Part shown: positions 8,899-17,560 of the stretch, piece by piece
Numbering within the stretch: the stretch's first letter is position 1
Layout of the letters: the number at the start of each line of letters is the position of its first letter
NCBI RefSeq assembly: GCF_000816845.1
Contig: NZ_CP006880.1
Coordinates: 992,001-1,056,000, forward strand
DNA: 64,000 nt
Origin: Rhizobium gallicum bv. gallicum R602sp
GTDB lineage: Bacteria; Pseudomonadota; Alphaproteobacteria; Rhizobiales; Rhizobiaceae
Direction of reading: 5' to 3'
Notes under the pieces: model-generated
Told to the model about the DNA's origin: nothing
What the model saw: the letters and a program-made list of their open reading frames with translations, nothing else
Databases searched by the model: none
Position numbers and translations under genes: made by a program

Positions 8899-9225
8899 AT
8901 GAGCATTGAAGGCCGTCGGGTGGCTGTCACAAAAGCGTTTGGGCGCGCGCGCAGGCTCGGTCTCGAAATTGATGCCGATCCAGCCTTTCATGCCTTGATC
9001 GAATGCTGGGTCGCGGGTGAATTGACCATGCCTCAAGCTCGCGAGCGGTATCTCGCACTGCTGAAAGAGCGGGAAAAGTCCCGTCACGAGCGAGGACTAT
9101 CTGTCCGCCCGGATCCTGCAGTGCCCGAAGAAGAGGCAAAGCCCTCGACGGGAGAAGTGGGAGCCGGGAACGAGCCAGTTCTGCAAAGCGTGCGAAAACG
9201 ACGCCGGACGCGAAAGCCCGAATGA
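8899..9225 (+). CDS. Small hypothetical protein with VbhA-antitoxin-like helical segment
   Basis: A 108-residue protein. The N-terminal 60 residues (RRVAVTKAFGRARRLGLEID, then FHALIECWVAGELTM) form a helix-loop-helix pattern reminiscent of the VbhA antitoxin-like domain, where G.E.D..F..L...W..GE.T recurs. No Fic-family toxin is next to it, so an antitoxin role is not supported by context. The C-terminal 50 residues are charged and probably disordered, ending RKRRRTRKPE. The ATG at 8899 has CGGAG upstream; a start at 8863 is also possible. Confidence 0.6.
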   Translation: MSIEGRRVAVTKAFGRARRLGLEIDADPAFHALIECWVAGELTMPQARERYLALLKEREKSRHERGLSVRPDPAVPEEEAKPSTGEVGAGNEPVLQSVRKRRRTRKPE

Positions 9226-9500
9226 CTGCCTTTCGTGAACTCCGGCCGATGATTTTATAATGGGTCGCAGTGGTTGACGTCGGAGGTGCTTGTTGCGAAG
9301 ATGGGCTGTGGCGGCGCCTTGAAAGGGGCGGCCGGCGTCACCATGTCATTGTTACGCTTTCAGACGTTCGGGTTGCTGATTCCGCTGGCCCGGCCGGCTG
9401 ATTGGCTAACTGAGAACCGCGAAAGTCCCGAATTCCGCCCTGGCGGAAGAGAATTGCGCTGAACGCTATTGCCTCGCGCATCCACGTTTAGGATACCTTT
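9226..9500. other. Intergenic region before two overlapping small genes
   Basis: A short frame at 9274-9462 has no recognisable product. I see no other structure of note. Confidence 0.4.
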
Positions 9501-9719
9501 ATGATAGACACGACCCGCCACACGGCGGAAAGCCTGTTCCGGCGCGCAGCGCCGGAGGGTTCGAATGCTGCCAAGCTGCAGGACATCCGCGCCAGGCAGA
9601 TCCTCAAAATGAGAGAACGAAGGCCCGTCGAACGGCAGCAGCGGCTCGAAAATCGTACAAGGAGCGCCAACATCGTGACGCTCTCTGCCCGTAAGGAGCT
9701 TACGCATGGCGCCGTTTGA
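9501..9719 (+). CDS. Small basic hypothetical protein
   Basis: A 72-residue Arg-rich protein starting MIDTTRHTAESLFRRAAPEG, with a helical AKLQDIRARQILKMRERR stretch. It overlaps the next small gene by 14 bases, which argues for coupled translation of a real pair. It resembles short conserved hypothetical proteins of rhizobia; no function is known to me. Confidence 0.55.
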   Translation: MIDTTRHTAESLFRRAAPEGSNAAKLQDIRARQILKMRERRPVERQQRLENRTRSANIVTLSARKELTHGAV

Positions 9720-9954
9720 TTATAGTGCTGCTGCAGGACTTTATCCCTGCAAGACGGTAAGGAGAACGAGCCACCTTCGATACAAAAGGTTTGAATCAGC
9801 TGCTGAAGCGCTCCGCTTTGCGATCGAGGACATGCCCGCCTCGATGCTTCGCGGTGCCGTTCTGGAAGTTGAGGAAGCCCGCTTCGATGGTCAGCAGATG
9901 CAGACGTTTTACGAAGCCGATGGATATCCTCTGCCCAGGCGGCGGAAGAACTGA
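9706..9954 (+). CDS. Conserved small hypothetical protein of rhizobial type
   Basis: An 82-residue protein (MAPFDYSAAAGLYP, then RYKRFESAAEALRFAIEDMP, LEVEEARFDGQQM and YEADGYPLPRR). The pattern of an F-E-S-A-A-E-A-L-R-F-A-I-E helix followed by V.E.RFDG and YPLPRR is one I associate with a widespread rhizobial hypothetical family. Its ATG lies inside the upstream gene, 14 bases before that gene's stop codon ends. The role is unknown. Confidence 0.65.
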   Translation: MAPFDYSAAAGLYPCKTVRRTSHLRYKRFESAAEALRFAIEDMPASMLRGAVLEVEEARFDGQQMQTFYEADGYPLPRRRKN

Positions 9955-10043
9955 AGCGCGTATGATGCCTCAATCTGGCTGGCGCGACCTGTCTCCTTGT
10001 ATTCTACCAAAAGTAGTATAACTTTAGATGCCAAAACAAGAAG

Positions 10044-10071
10044 TTGACGTGACGATCAAAGCGTCTATACT
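10044..10071 (+). promoter_or_regulatory. Sigma-70 promoter of cspA with long leader
   Basis: TTGACG at 10044-10049 and TATACT at 10066-10071 are 16 bases apart. Transcription from about 10078 would give a leader of about 130 bases before the csp start codon, as in classical cold-inducible csp mRNAs whose leaders act as thermosensors. Confidence 0.6.
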
Positions 10072-10208
10072 CGCGCCATCGATACTTTGTTTGCCGATAT
10101 TTGTTTTTGCTGCGCCTCGCGCTTCGTGACGAACTTCCCTCTCTCAAAAGTCGAAAAACCGCTGTGCATCGCCCGGCGGTAAACAATGTTGCTAAAGAAA
10201 GGTTCGTT

Positions 10209-10418
10209 ATGACGACTGGTACGGTTAAATGGTTCAATTCGACCAAAGGTTTCGGCTTCATCCAGCCTGATGACGGCAGCGCCGATGTGTTCGTTCATAT
10301 TTCGGCTGTCGAACGTGCAGGCATGAATTCGATCGTCGAAGGCCAGAAGCTCGGTTTCGAGCTTGAGCGCGACAGCAAGTCGGGCAAGATGTCTGCCAGC
10401 CAGCTCAAGGCCGCCTGA
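10209..10418 (+). CDS. cspA: Cold-shock protein CspA
   Basis: A 69-residue cold-shock domain protein, [20 protein letters not shown], with RNP1 KGFGFIQ and RNP2 VFVHISAV. It binds single-stranded RNA and DNA and melts mRNA structure in the cold. The ATG at 10209 is preceded by AAAGG and a long leader with its own promoter. An intrinsic terminator follows. Upstream in-frame extension (from 10101) would add a non-conserved tail and is rejected. It is followed by a DUF6481 gene and a fatty-acid desaturase, a coherent cold-adaptation neighbourhood. Confidence 0.95.
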   Translation: MTTGTVKWFNSTKGFGFIQPDDGSADVFVHISAVERAGMNSIVEGQKLGFELERDSKSGKMSASQLKAA

Positions 10419-10464
10419 GCCTCAGCCGCCGATGACCGCAGATGTATCGGTACGGCGGCACGAA

Positions 10465-10509
10465 GCTTCAGGGGCCAGGCTTCGTGTCTGGCCCTTTCCG
10501 TTCTGAAGC
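10465..10509 (+). terminator. Rho-independent terminator after cspA
   Basis: GGGCCAG (10472-10478) pairs with CTGGCCC (10488-10494) around a 9-base loop, followed directly by TTT. An outer pair GCTTCAG (10465-10471) and CTGAAGC (10503-10509) could extend the fold. Confidence 0.75.
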
Positions 10510-10603
10510 TCCTCCAGGAGTGCACGATACCGTCACCACCGGCCTTCATTGGCTGCGCATTCATCCCACGCATGCTACTTTACGAGATCCAAAGGAATAT
10601 CTG

Positions 10604-10930
10604 TTGAAACGTCCCACCGACAACGGCTTTACCGAGCGCCGCAATGCTGCGGCTGAGGCCAAACGAGAGCTTCTGGCAAAGTTTGCCTCCGCCCCGAAAT
10701 CGGCTGATCCCGCCATGCAGGAGAGACTTGCCGCGCGTGATGCGGTGACCCAGGCCCGTGAGCTCCGTCGTGCCGAACGGGAAGCATTGAAGGCGGCACA
10801 GGAAAAGGCAGAGGCCGAATCTCGTCAGGCAGAGATTGCCGATCAGGTTTCACGCGCCGCGGCCGCCGAAGCCGCACGCAAGGCCGAACGCGATCGCCGT
10901 TATGCCGCACGCAAGGCTCGTAAATCCTGA
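10604..10930 (+). CDS. DUF6481 family protein
   Basis: A 108-residue Ala/Glu/Arg-rich, almost entirely helical protein that ends RDRRYAARKARKS, matching the charged coiled-coil family DUF6481 found beside csp genes in alphaproteobacteria. I place the start at the TTG at 10604: AAAGGA lies 7 bases upstream and the resulting LKRPTDNGFTERRNAAAEAK matches the usual family N-terminus. An upstream ATG at 10442 would add 54 residues through the cspA terminator, which is unlikely. Function is unknown; RNA-related work in the cold would fit the context but is inference. Confidence 0.75.
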   Translation: MKRPTDNGFTERRNAAAEAKRELLAKFASAPKSADPAMQERLAARDAVTQARELRRAEREALKAAQEKAEAESRQAEIADQVSRAAAAEAARKAERDRRYAARKARKS

Positions 10931-11012
10931 CGCGCAAACCACGGCGTTTATGGGCGCAAACAGGTCATGCGCGCACAGATGGTGCAAGATGCGCGAACAG
11001 GAAAAGCTTTTG

Positions 11013-12047
11013 ATGAATGCAAATGTCTATACACCTGCCTCACTTGCTGAAGACAATGTCGCAGCTTGGTTGAAAACCCTGGCGAAATACCGTCAGCCGC
11101 GGGTTGGTCGCAGCGCCTTCGAGCTGATTGTCACCGTCATCCCGTTCGCAGCGTGCTGGGCTGTCGCCTATTTTTCTTTCGTTGACGGATTCTGGTACGG
11201 GCTGGCCGCGGTCATTCCGGCCGCAGCCTTCCTGCTACGCCTGTTTATGATCCAGCACGATTGCGGCCATGGCTCGTTCTTCGCCCGTCGCGGCATCGAC
11301 GATTGGACAGGGCGTGTGATTGGCGTGCTTACGCTGACCCCTTACGATTATTGGCGTCGGGCGCACGCCGCCCATCATGCATCGGCTGGCAATCTGGATG
11401 AGCGGGGTGTTGGCGACATCACGACTCTGACGGTTGCAGAATACCGTGCCCTTTCGCCCATGAGACGGCTCGGCTATCGCCTCTACCGTCACCCACTCGT
11501 GATGTTCGGCATCGGCCCGGCCTGGCTCTTCCTCTTCAAGCAACGCCTGCCAATCGGAATGATGAATTCCGGAGCGCTTCCCTGGGTATCGACAATGGGC
11601 ACAAACCTAGCTCTCGTCACACTCGCAGGCTTGATGATGTGGATTGCGGGGGTCTGGCCGTTCCTGCTGATCCACCTGCCGATCGTGCTTGTGTCGGGTG
11701 CGGCCGGCATATGGCTCTTCTACGTCCAGCATCAGTTCGAGGATACGCACTGGTCAACGGGCGACGACTGGCGGTTTCCGGAAGCTGCCCTTCACGGTGC
11801 GTCCCACTACGACTTGCCGCTGGTGCTGCGATGGATGACCGGCAACATCGGCATCCACCACATCCATCACCTGTCGAGCCGCATACCCTATTACCGGCTG
11901 CCCGAAGTGCTGCGCGATCATCCGCAACTTGCCGGAATCGGGCGCATTACACTTTGGCAAAGCCTGCAATGCGTCGGGCTTGTGCTGTGGGATGATCGAC
12001 GCCAGAAACTCGTTTCATTTCGTGACGCGGCGACAGCGGCGGCTTAA
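11013..12047 (+). CDS. Membrane fatty acid desaturase
   Basis: A 344-residue di-iron desaturase of the membrane FADS/DesA type. The three histidine boxes are complete: HDCGHGSFF, HAAHHASAGN and HHIHHLSSRIPYYRL, separated by the expected pairs of hydrophobic helices. It would insert a double bond into phospholipid acyl chains (probably omega-6/delta-12 type, by resemblance). That role fits membrane adaptation to cold beside cspA. The ATG at 11013 has AGGAAAAG upstream; an ATG at 10989 is an alternative. Regiospecificity is not determined by sequence. Confidence 0.9.
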   Translation: MNANVYTPASLAEDNVAAWLKTLAKYRQPRVGRSAFELIVTVIPFAACWAVAYFSFVDGFWYGLAAVIPAAAFLLRLFMIQHDCGHGSFFARRGIDDWTGRVIGVLTLTPYDYWRRAHAAHHASAGNLDERGVGDITTLTVAEYRALSPMRRLGYRLYRHPLVMFGIGPAWLFLFKQRLPIGMMNSGALPWVSTMGTNLALVTLAGLMMWIAGVWPFLLIHLPIVLVSGAAGIWLFYVQHQFEDTHWSTGDDWRFPEAALHGASHYDLPLVLRWMTGNIGIHHIHHLSSRIPYYRLPEVLRDHPQLAGIGRITLWQSLQCVGLVLWDDRRQKLVSFRDAATAAA

Positions 12048-12182
12048 TTTCGACGCGCGGAATCGGGCTCGGTTCGCGGTGGAGCGGCCGTGGCTGTCTT
12101 CTAAAACAAGCGTGACCGGCGAAGACGAGACCATGAATGAGCGTCCTGACCGAGACTCCACTCCGTATCGGGACAAGCGAGC

Positions 12183-13463
12183 TTAGATGCTCGATGAAAC
12201 CGATCCGTGGAGGACCACGCGATTGCGACCGGCCTGTTTCGCAAGGTAAAGCGCTGCATCGGCCTGACGCTGAAGCTGCTCGGGCGATGCAGCCTCTGCG
12301 GCTGGGGCCTGTACCGCCACTCCAATGCTCAAGGTGACGTAGGGGGAGACGCGCGATCCAGGATTGGGAAACGTGCCGGCTTCGACGCTCTTGCGAATTT
12401 GTTCAGCCACAGCGATGGCTCCGCGCGCGTCCAACCCTGGAAGCAGAACAAGGAACTCTTCGCCGCCGTAGCGCGCCACATGGTCCCGATCGCGCCTCAC
12501 GCAGTCCTGGATAATATCGGCAACTTCGACGAGACAGCGATCACCCTCGGCATGGCCGAGACGATCATTCAGGTTCTTGAACTCATCAATATCGCACATC
12601 AGCATGGCTGCGCCTGCAGGGCATTTGGTGCCGCCGCCCCAGAGCCGATCGAGTGTTTCCATCATCCAGCGCCGGTTTGCGAGCCCGGTTAGGGGATCGG
12701 TTCTTGCGAGATGCTCAAGTCTGCCATTTGCGTCTGCCAGTTCAGCGACACGGCAGCGGTCTCGAAGCTCAAGTAGGAAAGTCTTCTGGGCAAGGATCGT
12801 CATGGTCCGTCTGGCAACGACCGTTGCAATGATACCGCTGGCAAAAAACAGCGTCGCAGCCACGGCGCTGCCGATTTCAAGGCTTGGGTTCAGCAACTGA
12901 AAAACGAGATAAAGGCCGAGCGCCAAAACGGCGATCGTCACCGTCCAAGCCAATGGTATACCAAAGATAATGATGGCTGTAATCGCCACGAACAGCATGA
13001 TGTTCAAGTGCCGCTCGTAGAACTCGCCACCCGCGCTCACGCCCACCAATGCGATCGACAAGAGAATGAGGAACATGCCGGCAATCAGCGATAGCCCTTG
13101 GAGCCAGGGTGCGCGCGGCTTTTGCCAAACAACGGCGATGGCCATAGCGACTGCCGGGAGGATGCTGCTCGGCGGGAGCATCGGCACGGTGACGGCTCTT
13201 GGAAGCATCAACATGTTGAGCGACAGCGTCAGCACATCCAACAAAGCTACCCATACCATCCAGGCGCGAACGATCTTGGCCGTTCGCGACCAGGAGCGCT
13301 CCCGAAACAGGCGACGAAGCTCGCCTTTGAGACGGATGTCACGCGTACGGCGGGTGAGAAGCCGTTCAATTTCCGCCATCGCAGCTGGGTCCTGCACGTG
13401 AAGCGGCACCTGTTTGGACGTATTCAACGAACCGATCGGAACTGCATTCTCCTGGACATCCAT
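12183..13463 (-). CDS. Membrane-anchored diguanylate cyclase (GGDEF)
   Basis: A protein of about 426 residues: a soluble N-terminus of about 75 residues, six hydrophobic segments between about residues 75 and 245, and a C-terminal GGDEF domain. The active site reads RYGGEEF near residue 330, with FDID-like metal site CDIDEFKNLND upstream. The product-inhibition motif RxxD is present as RDRD five residues before the active site, so it should make cyclic di-GMP and be feedback inhibited. The start is uncertain: I chose ATG 13463, but ATG 13502 and TTG 13571 are in frame. It stands alone, divergent from the DUF1194 gene. Confidence 0.9.
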   Translation of the reverse strand: MDVQENAVPIGSLNTSKQVPLHVQDPAAMAEIERLLTRRTRDIRLKGELRRLFRERSWSRTAKIVRAWMVWVALLDVLTLSLNMLMLPRAVTVPMLPPSSILPAVAMAIAVVWQKPRAPWLQGLSLIAGMFLILLSIALVGVSAGGEFYERHLNIMLFVAITAIIIFGIPLAWTVTIAVLALGLYLVFQLLNPSLEIGSAVAATLFFASGIIATVVARRTMTILAQKTFLLELRDRCRVAELADANGRLEHLARTDPLTGLANRRWMMETLDRLWGGGTKCPAGAAMLMCDIDEFKNLNDRLGHAEGDRCLVEVADIIQDCVRRDRDHVARYGGEEFLVLLPGLDARGAIAVAEQIRKSVEAGTFPNPGSRVSPYVTLSIGVAVQAPAAEAASPEQLQRQADAALYLAKQAGRNRVVLHGSVSSSI

Positions 13464-13767
13464 TTGAACCCAACTAGCGGAATATCTGCCGCAGGCAAGC
13501 ATGGCAGGGCGCCCTGAAGATGGATTGCCATGACCGCAACCATTATCGTGTTCAGCCGCAAATTCGTGCAATCGGCGCCGCTGTACACCGACAACTTTTC
13601 GGCTCGTGTCGATCGCGGTCGTCGAGATCGGGACGGATAAACGTCGGATGCTGTCGACAGAGCCGGATTTCCATCTCTCACCGAAAGTTGAAGGGCCGCA
13701 GGCGCTCGAGGGTCATTCTCCGACCAAGCTGTGTTACAGTCCTTTGCGTGAATAACGCAGTGATTGG

Positions 13768-14553
13768 TTGACGATGTTTACGACGCTCGCGGTGCTCATC
13801 GGCCTCTCCGGTCTCCCCTCGACAGTGGCGCAAGCTTCGGAAGTCGAGGTCGATGTCGAACTTGTCCTTGCTGTCGATACCTCACGGTCCATGGATTACG
13901 AGGAAGTTCGCATCCAGCGCGAGGGCTATATCGAAGCGCTCAAGCACAAGGAATTCATCGACGCGGTGAAGGGCGGTCTCACCGGTCGCATTGTCATCAG
14001 CTATTTTGAATGGGCAGGCTATGTTGTGCCCGGTTCCGTGATCGAGTGGCAGGCAATCGAGACGCAGCAGGATGCGCTCGATTTCGCCAATAAGCTGGAA
14101 GCGCGACCGATCAGCACGCAGCGTCGTACATCGATCTCCGCTGCGATAGCCCAGGGCGCCACAATGATAGTCTCCAGCCCCTATGACGGCATAAGGAAGG
14201 TGATCGATGTTTCCGGGGATGGGCCAAACAATTCCGGCGATCCGGTCATGTCTACCCGGGACAAGGCGTTAGGGGTAGGCATCGTCATTAACGGTCTCGC
14301 CATTATGCTGAGACCTGCCGAGGCTCCGAGCGGGCTCGACAAATATTATGCGGATTGCGTCATCGGCGGCCCCGGATCCTTCGTGCTGCCGGTTCGCAAG
14401 ATAGAGGATTTCGCCGTTGCTGTGCGCCGTAAGCTGGTCATGGAGATCAGTGGCCTTACCCCGCCGGCGGAGATTCAAAAAATCGCCGACGGCATACCGG
14501 CTACCGACTGCATGATTGGCGAGAAGCAGTGGCAGGACCTGTTCAACCGCTGA
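13768..14553 (+). CDS. DUF1194 secreted protein with von Willebrand A-like fold
   Basis: A 261-residue protein with a signal peptide (FTTLAVLIGLSGL to AQAS). The VWA core follows: VDVELVLAVDTSRSMD carries the DxSxS metal site, and FEWAGY, then RRTSISAAIAQGA and KVIDVSGDGPNNSG complete it. It is a stand-alone periplasmic DUF1194 protein of unknown role found in many rhizobia. The start is either TTG 13768 or ATG 13774; no good ribosome binding site favours one. No partner AAA+ MoxR gene is nearby. Confidence 0.85.
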   Translation: MTMFTTLAVLIGLSGLPSTVAQASEVEVDVELVLAVDTSRSMDYEEVRIQREGYIEALKHKEFIDAVKGGLTGRIVISYFEWAGYVVPGSVIEWQAIETQQDALDFANKLEARPISTQRRTSISAAIAQGATMIVSSPYDGIRKVIDVSGDGPNNSGDPVMSTRDKALGVGIVINGLAIMLRPAEAPSGLDKYYADCVIGGPGSFVLPVRKIEDFAVAVRRKLVMEISGLTPPAEIQKIADGIPATDCMIGEKQWQDLFNR

Positions 14554-14748
14554 GTTTCACTGTCCTACCATCCGTTTCCGTTCGGTTCTTACAACTGCGT
14601 CTCTCAGTCCGCTGCTCTACCGGGTGACCGGTTCTTCGTTCGGCGACAACGAGTCCCTGACGGCGATGCTCACCAAAAATGCGCTTTCGGCAACTTGCTG
14701 AACGCCGGATATTTATTGAACGAACACCCGTCTCCGACGCTTCATTGT

Positions 14749-14946
14749 CTATCGCGCAGCCCCCACGCCTTCTATCACGAGCTTCACGCCGAGCGCCCCT
14801 GCGACGGCCCCTGCTGCCCGGTCGATCCATTGCTTGGAAAGCAGGTAAACGGAACGCGGTTTTCTGGACGAGAAAGCGAAAGCGACAATCGCGTACCAGA
14901 CGAATTCGTTGCAAAAGAGCAAAGGCGGCAGGACAATCAGCTTCGC
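14749..14946 (-). pseudogene. C-terminal remnant of a LysE/RhtB family amino-acid exporter
   Basis: The minus-strand frame that stops at 14749 reads KLIVLPPLLFCNEFVWYAIV, then FSSRKPRSVYL, KQWIDRAAGAVAGALGVKLV and VGAAR. This is the conserved last two helices of LysE/RhtB exporters, with the E.VWY and ..WIDR..GA..GALG.KL patterns. No N-terminal part is found upstream; the frame runs into a stop near 14987. About 65 of the usual 205 codons survive. Confidence 0.65.
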
Positions 14947-15330
14947 ACTGGCACAGAACGAAAACGCGCTTCTGGGAAAGCGGACTCACGATGACAACAG
15001 TTCCTTCTCCAACGCTCTTGCGCGTAGTGCGCTCCGAAGCGCTCTAAAACTTTTACGCGCCCAGCCGTGAGGTCGACGCTGAGCGCGCAGAAACTAGGCC
15101 GCGAAACTGCGGCAGGGACGCGATCGACCCTGGAAATGGTTGACAAGTCTGAGCAGGCGCCACCAAGAAGGGCTGGCGAAGAGGAACCGACTGCGGCCTC
15201 GACCGGCTTTTCAGCACTCAGTGCGCGGCATCCGAATCCCTGAAGCGTTAACTTTTCGCTATCGCCGAATTCCTTTGTTAATTTTTCGAATCGATCATCA
15301 ACCCACGGACCTTTGAGGAGAGACGCGGAA
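14947..15330. other. Intergenic region
   Basis: No coding frame on either strand looks real here. It should contain the promoter of the GAF-GGDEF-PilZ gene; GAGGAG-type ribosome binding sequence lies at about 15316-15321. Confidence 0.4.
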
Positions 15331-16678
15331 ATGGCAGGGGCAAGACCATTCGGGAAGTCATCTGCAGTGGCCGCCGAGCGGGAAGCAGCCCGCCTGGCTG
15401 CACTGGAACGCTTCGACCTGCTCGACACGCCAAGAGACGAAGGCTTCGATCGGGTGGTGCGGCTGATCAAGGAAATCTTCGCAATCGATATCGGTATCGT
15501 CTCGCTGATCGATGCGCATCGTCAATGGTATAAGGCCTGCTCCGGCCTTTTTAACCGATGAGGTGCCGCGCGAAGATACGTTCTGCCGCTACGTCGTGGA
15601 CTGCGAAGAACCAATCATCGTGGAGGATGCAACCAAGGATCTGCGGTTTTCAAACCATCCGGCGGTGACGGGCAAGACCCACATCCGTTTTTATGCAGGC
15701 GTCCCATTGAAAACGAATGACGGACACGCAATTGGCACGGTGTGCGCGATAGATCGCAGGCCAAGATCATTCGGCAGCAGAGATCTGGCGATCCTCACCG
15801 AACTTGCGGGTGCCGCCATGGATCGAATCGAATTACTGCAATCGGCAGCCACCGACAGCCTGACCGAAGCCCTAACGCGGCGCGCCTTCAAGCAGGAAGC
15901 CGAGCAGCTCATCTCCTTGGCTTTGCGGCACCAGCACAGTCTTTCCTGCGTCGTCTTCGACATCGATCATTTCAAGCGAGTCAACGACACCTATGGTCAT
16001 GCTGCCGGAGACGAGGTTCTCAAGACGGTCGCGTCAACATGCAGGGCAGCACTGAGGGCCGGCGATCTGTTTGGCCGCCTCGGGGGCGAAGAGTTCGCCA
16101 TTATCCTTCCCCATATTGACCGGGAAGGTGCAATTGCAGTGGCGGAAAAACTGAGGACTGCGATCTCGTCGCAGGAAATCCGCGGCGACTACGGCACGCT
16201 GAGGGCGACAGCCAGCTTGGGAGTCTCGGCACTCTCGATCGTTAGCAAAGACATCGAGACACTTCTGGCCCAGGCGGACGCCGCGATTTATCATGCCAAG
16301 CATAAAGGACGAAATCGTTGCGTCTCGTGGAGTTCCATTCAAGCGGATCAGACGATGGGCAACCGTCGTCGGGTGCTGAAGGCTGGTTCCATTATATCTA
16401 ACGATCGACGTTCAACCATCGACTGCACCATCAAGTCCCTCGGTAGCGACAGTGCCGCGCTTTCCGTTTCAAACTCGGCCGGTATTCCTCCCGAGTTCGT
16501 TCTGGCTATTAAAGGGGAAGGTTTCGAGACGGGTTGCCAGGTGATTGCCCAGGATCGGCACACGTGGAAGTGGCATTCAGATAGCGTCAGCCACGTTCTT
16601 AAGCCCACGCATAAGAGAGCTGTCAGGGGCCACTCCTTTGGGCGTGGATTGCGCAGGTGTTTCGCTCGCCTCTTATGA
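15331..16678 (+). pseudogene. GAF-GGDEF-PilZ protein, broken by a one-base frameshift
   Basis: The first frame (15331-15561) starts MAGARPFGKSS and covers the first half of a GAF domain, up to LIDAHRQWYKACSGL. The rest of the GAF domain (TDEVPREDTFCRYVV onward) continues in another frame. Removing one T from the run at 15548-15552 joins them. Next comes a GGDEF domain with DIDHFKRVND, the inhibitory site RAGD and active site RLGGEEF, then a C-terminal PilZ domain (RRRVLKAGSIIS...). An intact product of about 449 residues would sense a ligand through GAF, make cyclic di-GMP and bind it through PilZ. It is either a recent null allele or a homopolymer sequencing error. Confidence 0.8.
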
Positions 16679-17025
16679 AGGACCAGCACCAAACGAACCT
16701 GATTGAACCGGAGCTGGTCCGCAGACTAACCAGCGAGGACCTCGACAGGTTGAGGACCTGGAAAGCCGCAGCTGCTGTTTATGTCGGACAGGGCCGATGT
16801 CGCAGCCCTTACCGAAGCGGTACATCGCAGGTCCGCTTCTACGAGGATTTGCCCGACGATACGTTCCCCAGCGCAGCCATTGGACTCGACGACGAAGGCT
16901 ATCGCACTCTCGAAGACGTCGCCGCGAAGCGGATCGAAGCTTCATGGTCCATCTGGACTGCGCGACTAAACGCTCCGTCATCCAATCGGTCAGCAGCAAT
17001 TCGACTGCGTGGCTTGTGCGCTTGA
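16675..17025 (+). CDS. Hypothetical protein with DUF6894-like segment, possibly degenerate
   Basis: A frame of about 116 residues from ATG 16675. Residues from about 55 (VRFYEDLPDDTFPSAAIGLD, then EGYRTLEDVAAKRIEA) resemble DUF6894, a small rhizobial domain with FxF.D....D..G.....EDA.. pattern. The first 45 residues do not, and the conserved C-terminal strand of DUF6894 is missing, as if a frameshift followed. It overlaps the end of the upstream gene by 4 bases. Treat it as a doubtful gene or relic. Confidence 0.35.
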   Translation: MKDQHQTNLIEPELVRRLTSEDLDRLRTWKAAAAVYVGQGRCRSPYRSGTSQVRFYEDLPDDTFPSAAIGLDDEGYRTLEDVAAKRIEASWSIWTARLNAPSSNRSAAIRLRGLCA

Positions 17026-17080
17026 ACGCAGGACCGTCTGCTCCAGTTAACGTGGAAAGACCATTTCAGGGAGACCGCCC

Positions 17081-17494
17081 ATGCCGCCTCGCAAACGAAC
17101 CGACACCGCGCCCTTGGTTGCCAAGGGTGCCAAGATCGGCGAGCCCGTTCCCAAGGCGATTGTCGACACCAACACCGCCGCGGTAGGCATTCCGCCTCAG
17201 CCGGACTATGATCCTCGCGAAGAAATCAGCGCCCTGCGCAAGCAGATGGAGGCGTTGCGGCAGCAGATTTCCGACGCCGCGCAATCCGTAAAGGGTGGCG
17301 CAAGGCAAGCCGCACGTCAGACTGAAGCAACGGTTAAGCTCTATCCTGTTTCATCACTCCTGACCGCCGCGGCGGTCGCCGGTGCGTTTGCCTTTGCGAT
17401 CGCCGGTCTTCGATCATCTACGCCTCGCTCACGCTACGACCGGGCGCTCGATGAAGTCCGCGATCTTTACGACCGTATCCGCGACCGTCTTTAG
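17081..17494 (+). CDS. DUF883/ElaB-YqjD-like membrane-anchored protein
   Basis: A 137-residue protein with a low-complexity N-terminus, a helical region (REEISALRKQMEALRQQISD), and a single hydrophobic helix (PVSSLLTAAAVAGAFAFAIA) near the C-terminus, followed by a charged tail ending IRDRL. This order matches ElaB/YqjD-type inner-membrane proteins, which in E. coli associate with ribosomes in stationary phase. GGGAG stands 5-8 bases before the ATG. A role in this organism is inference. Confidence 0.75.
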   Translation: MPPRKRTDTAPLVAKGAKIGEPVPKAIVDTNTAAVGIPPQPDYDPREEISALRKQMEALRQQISDAAQSVKGGARQAARQTEATVKLYPVSSLLTAAAVAGAFAFAIAGLRSSTPRSRYDRALDEVRDLYDRIRDRL

Positions 17495-17560
17495 TCACAT
17501 TTAGTGATTGCCTGTTGATCGATTCTCCCCCACGCTGCGTCATGCAAGCGAGGGACACGC

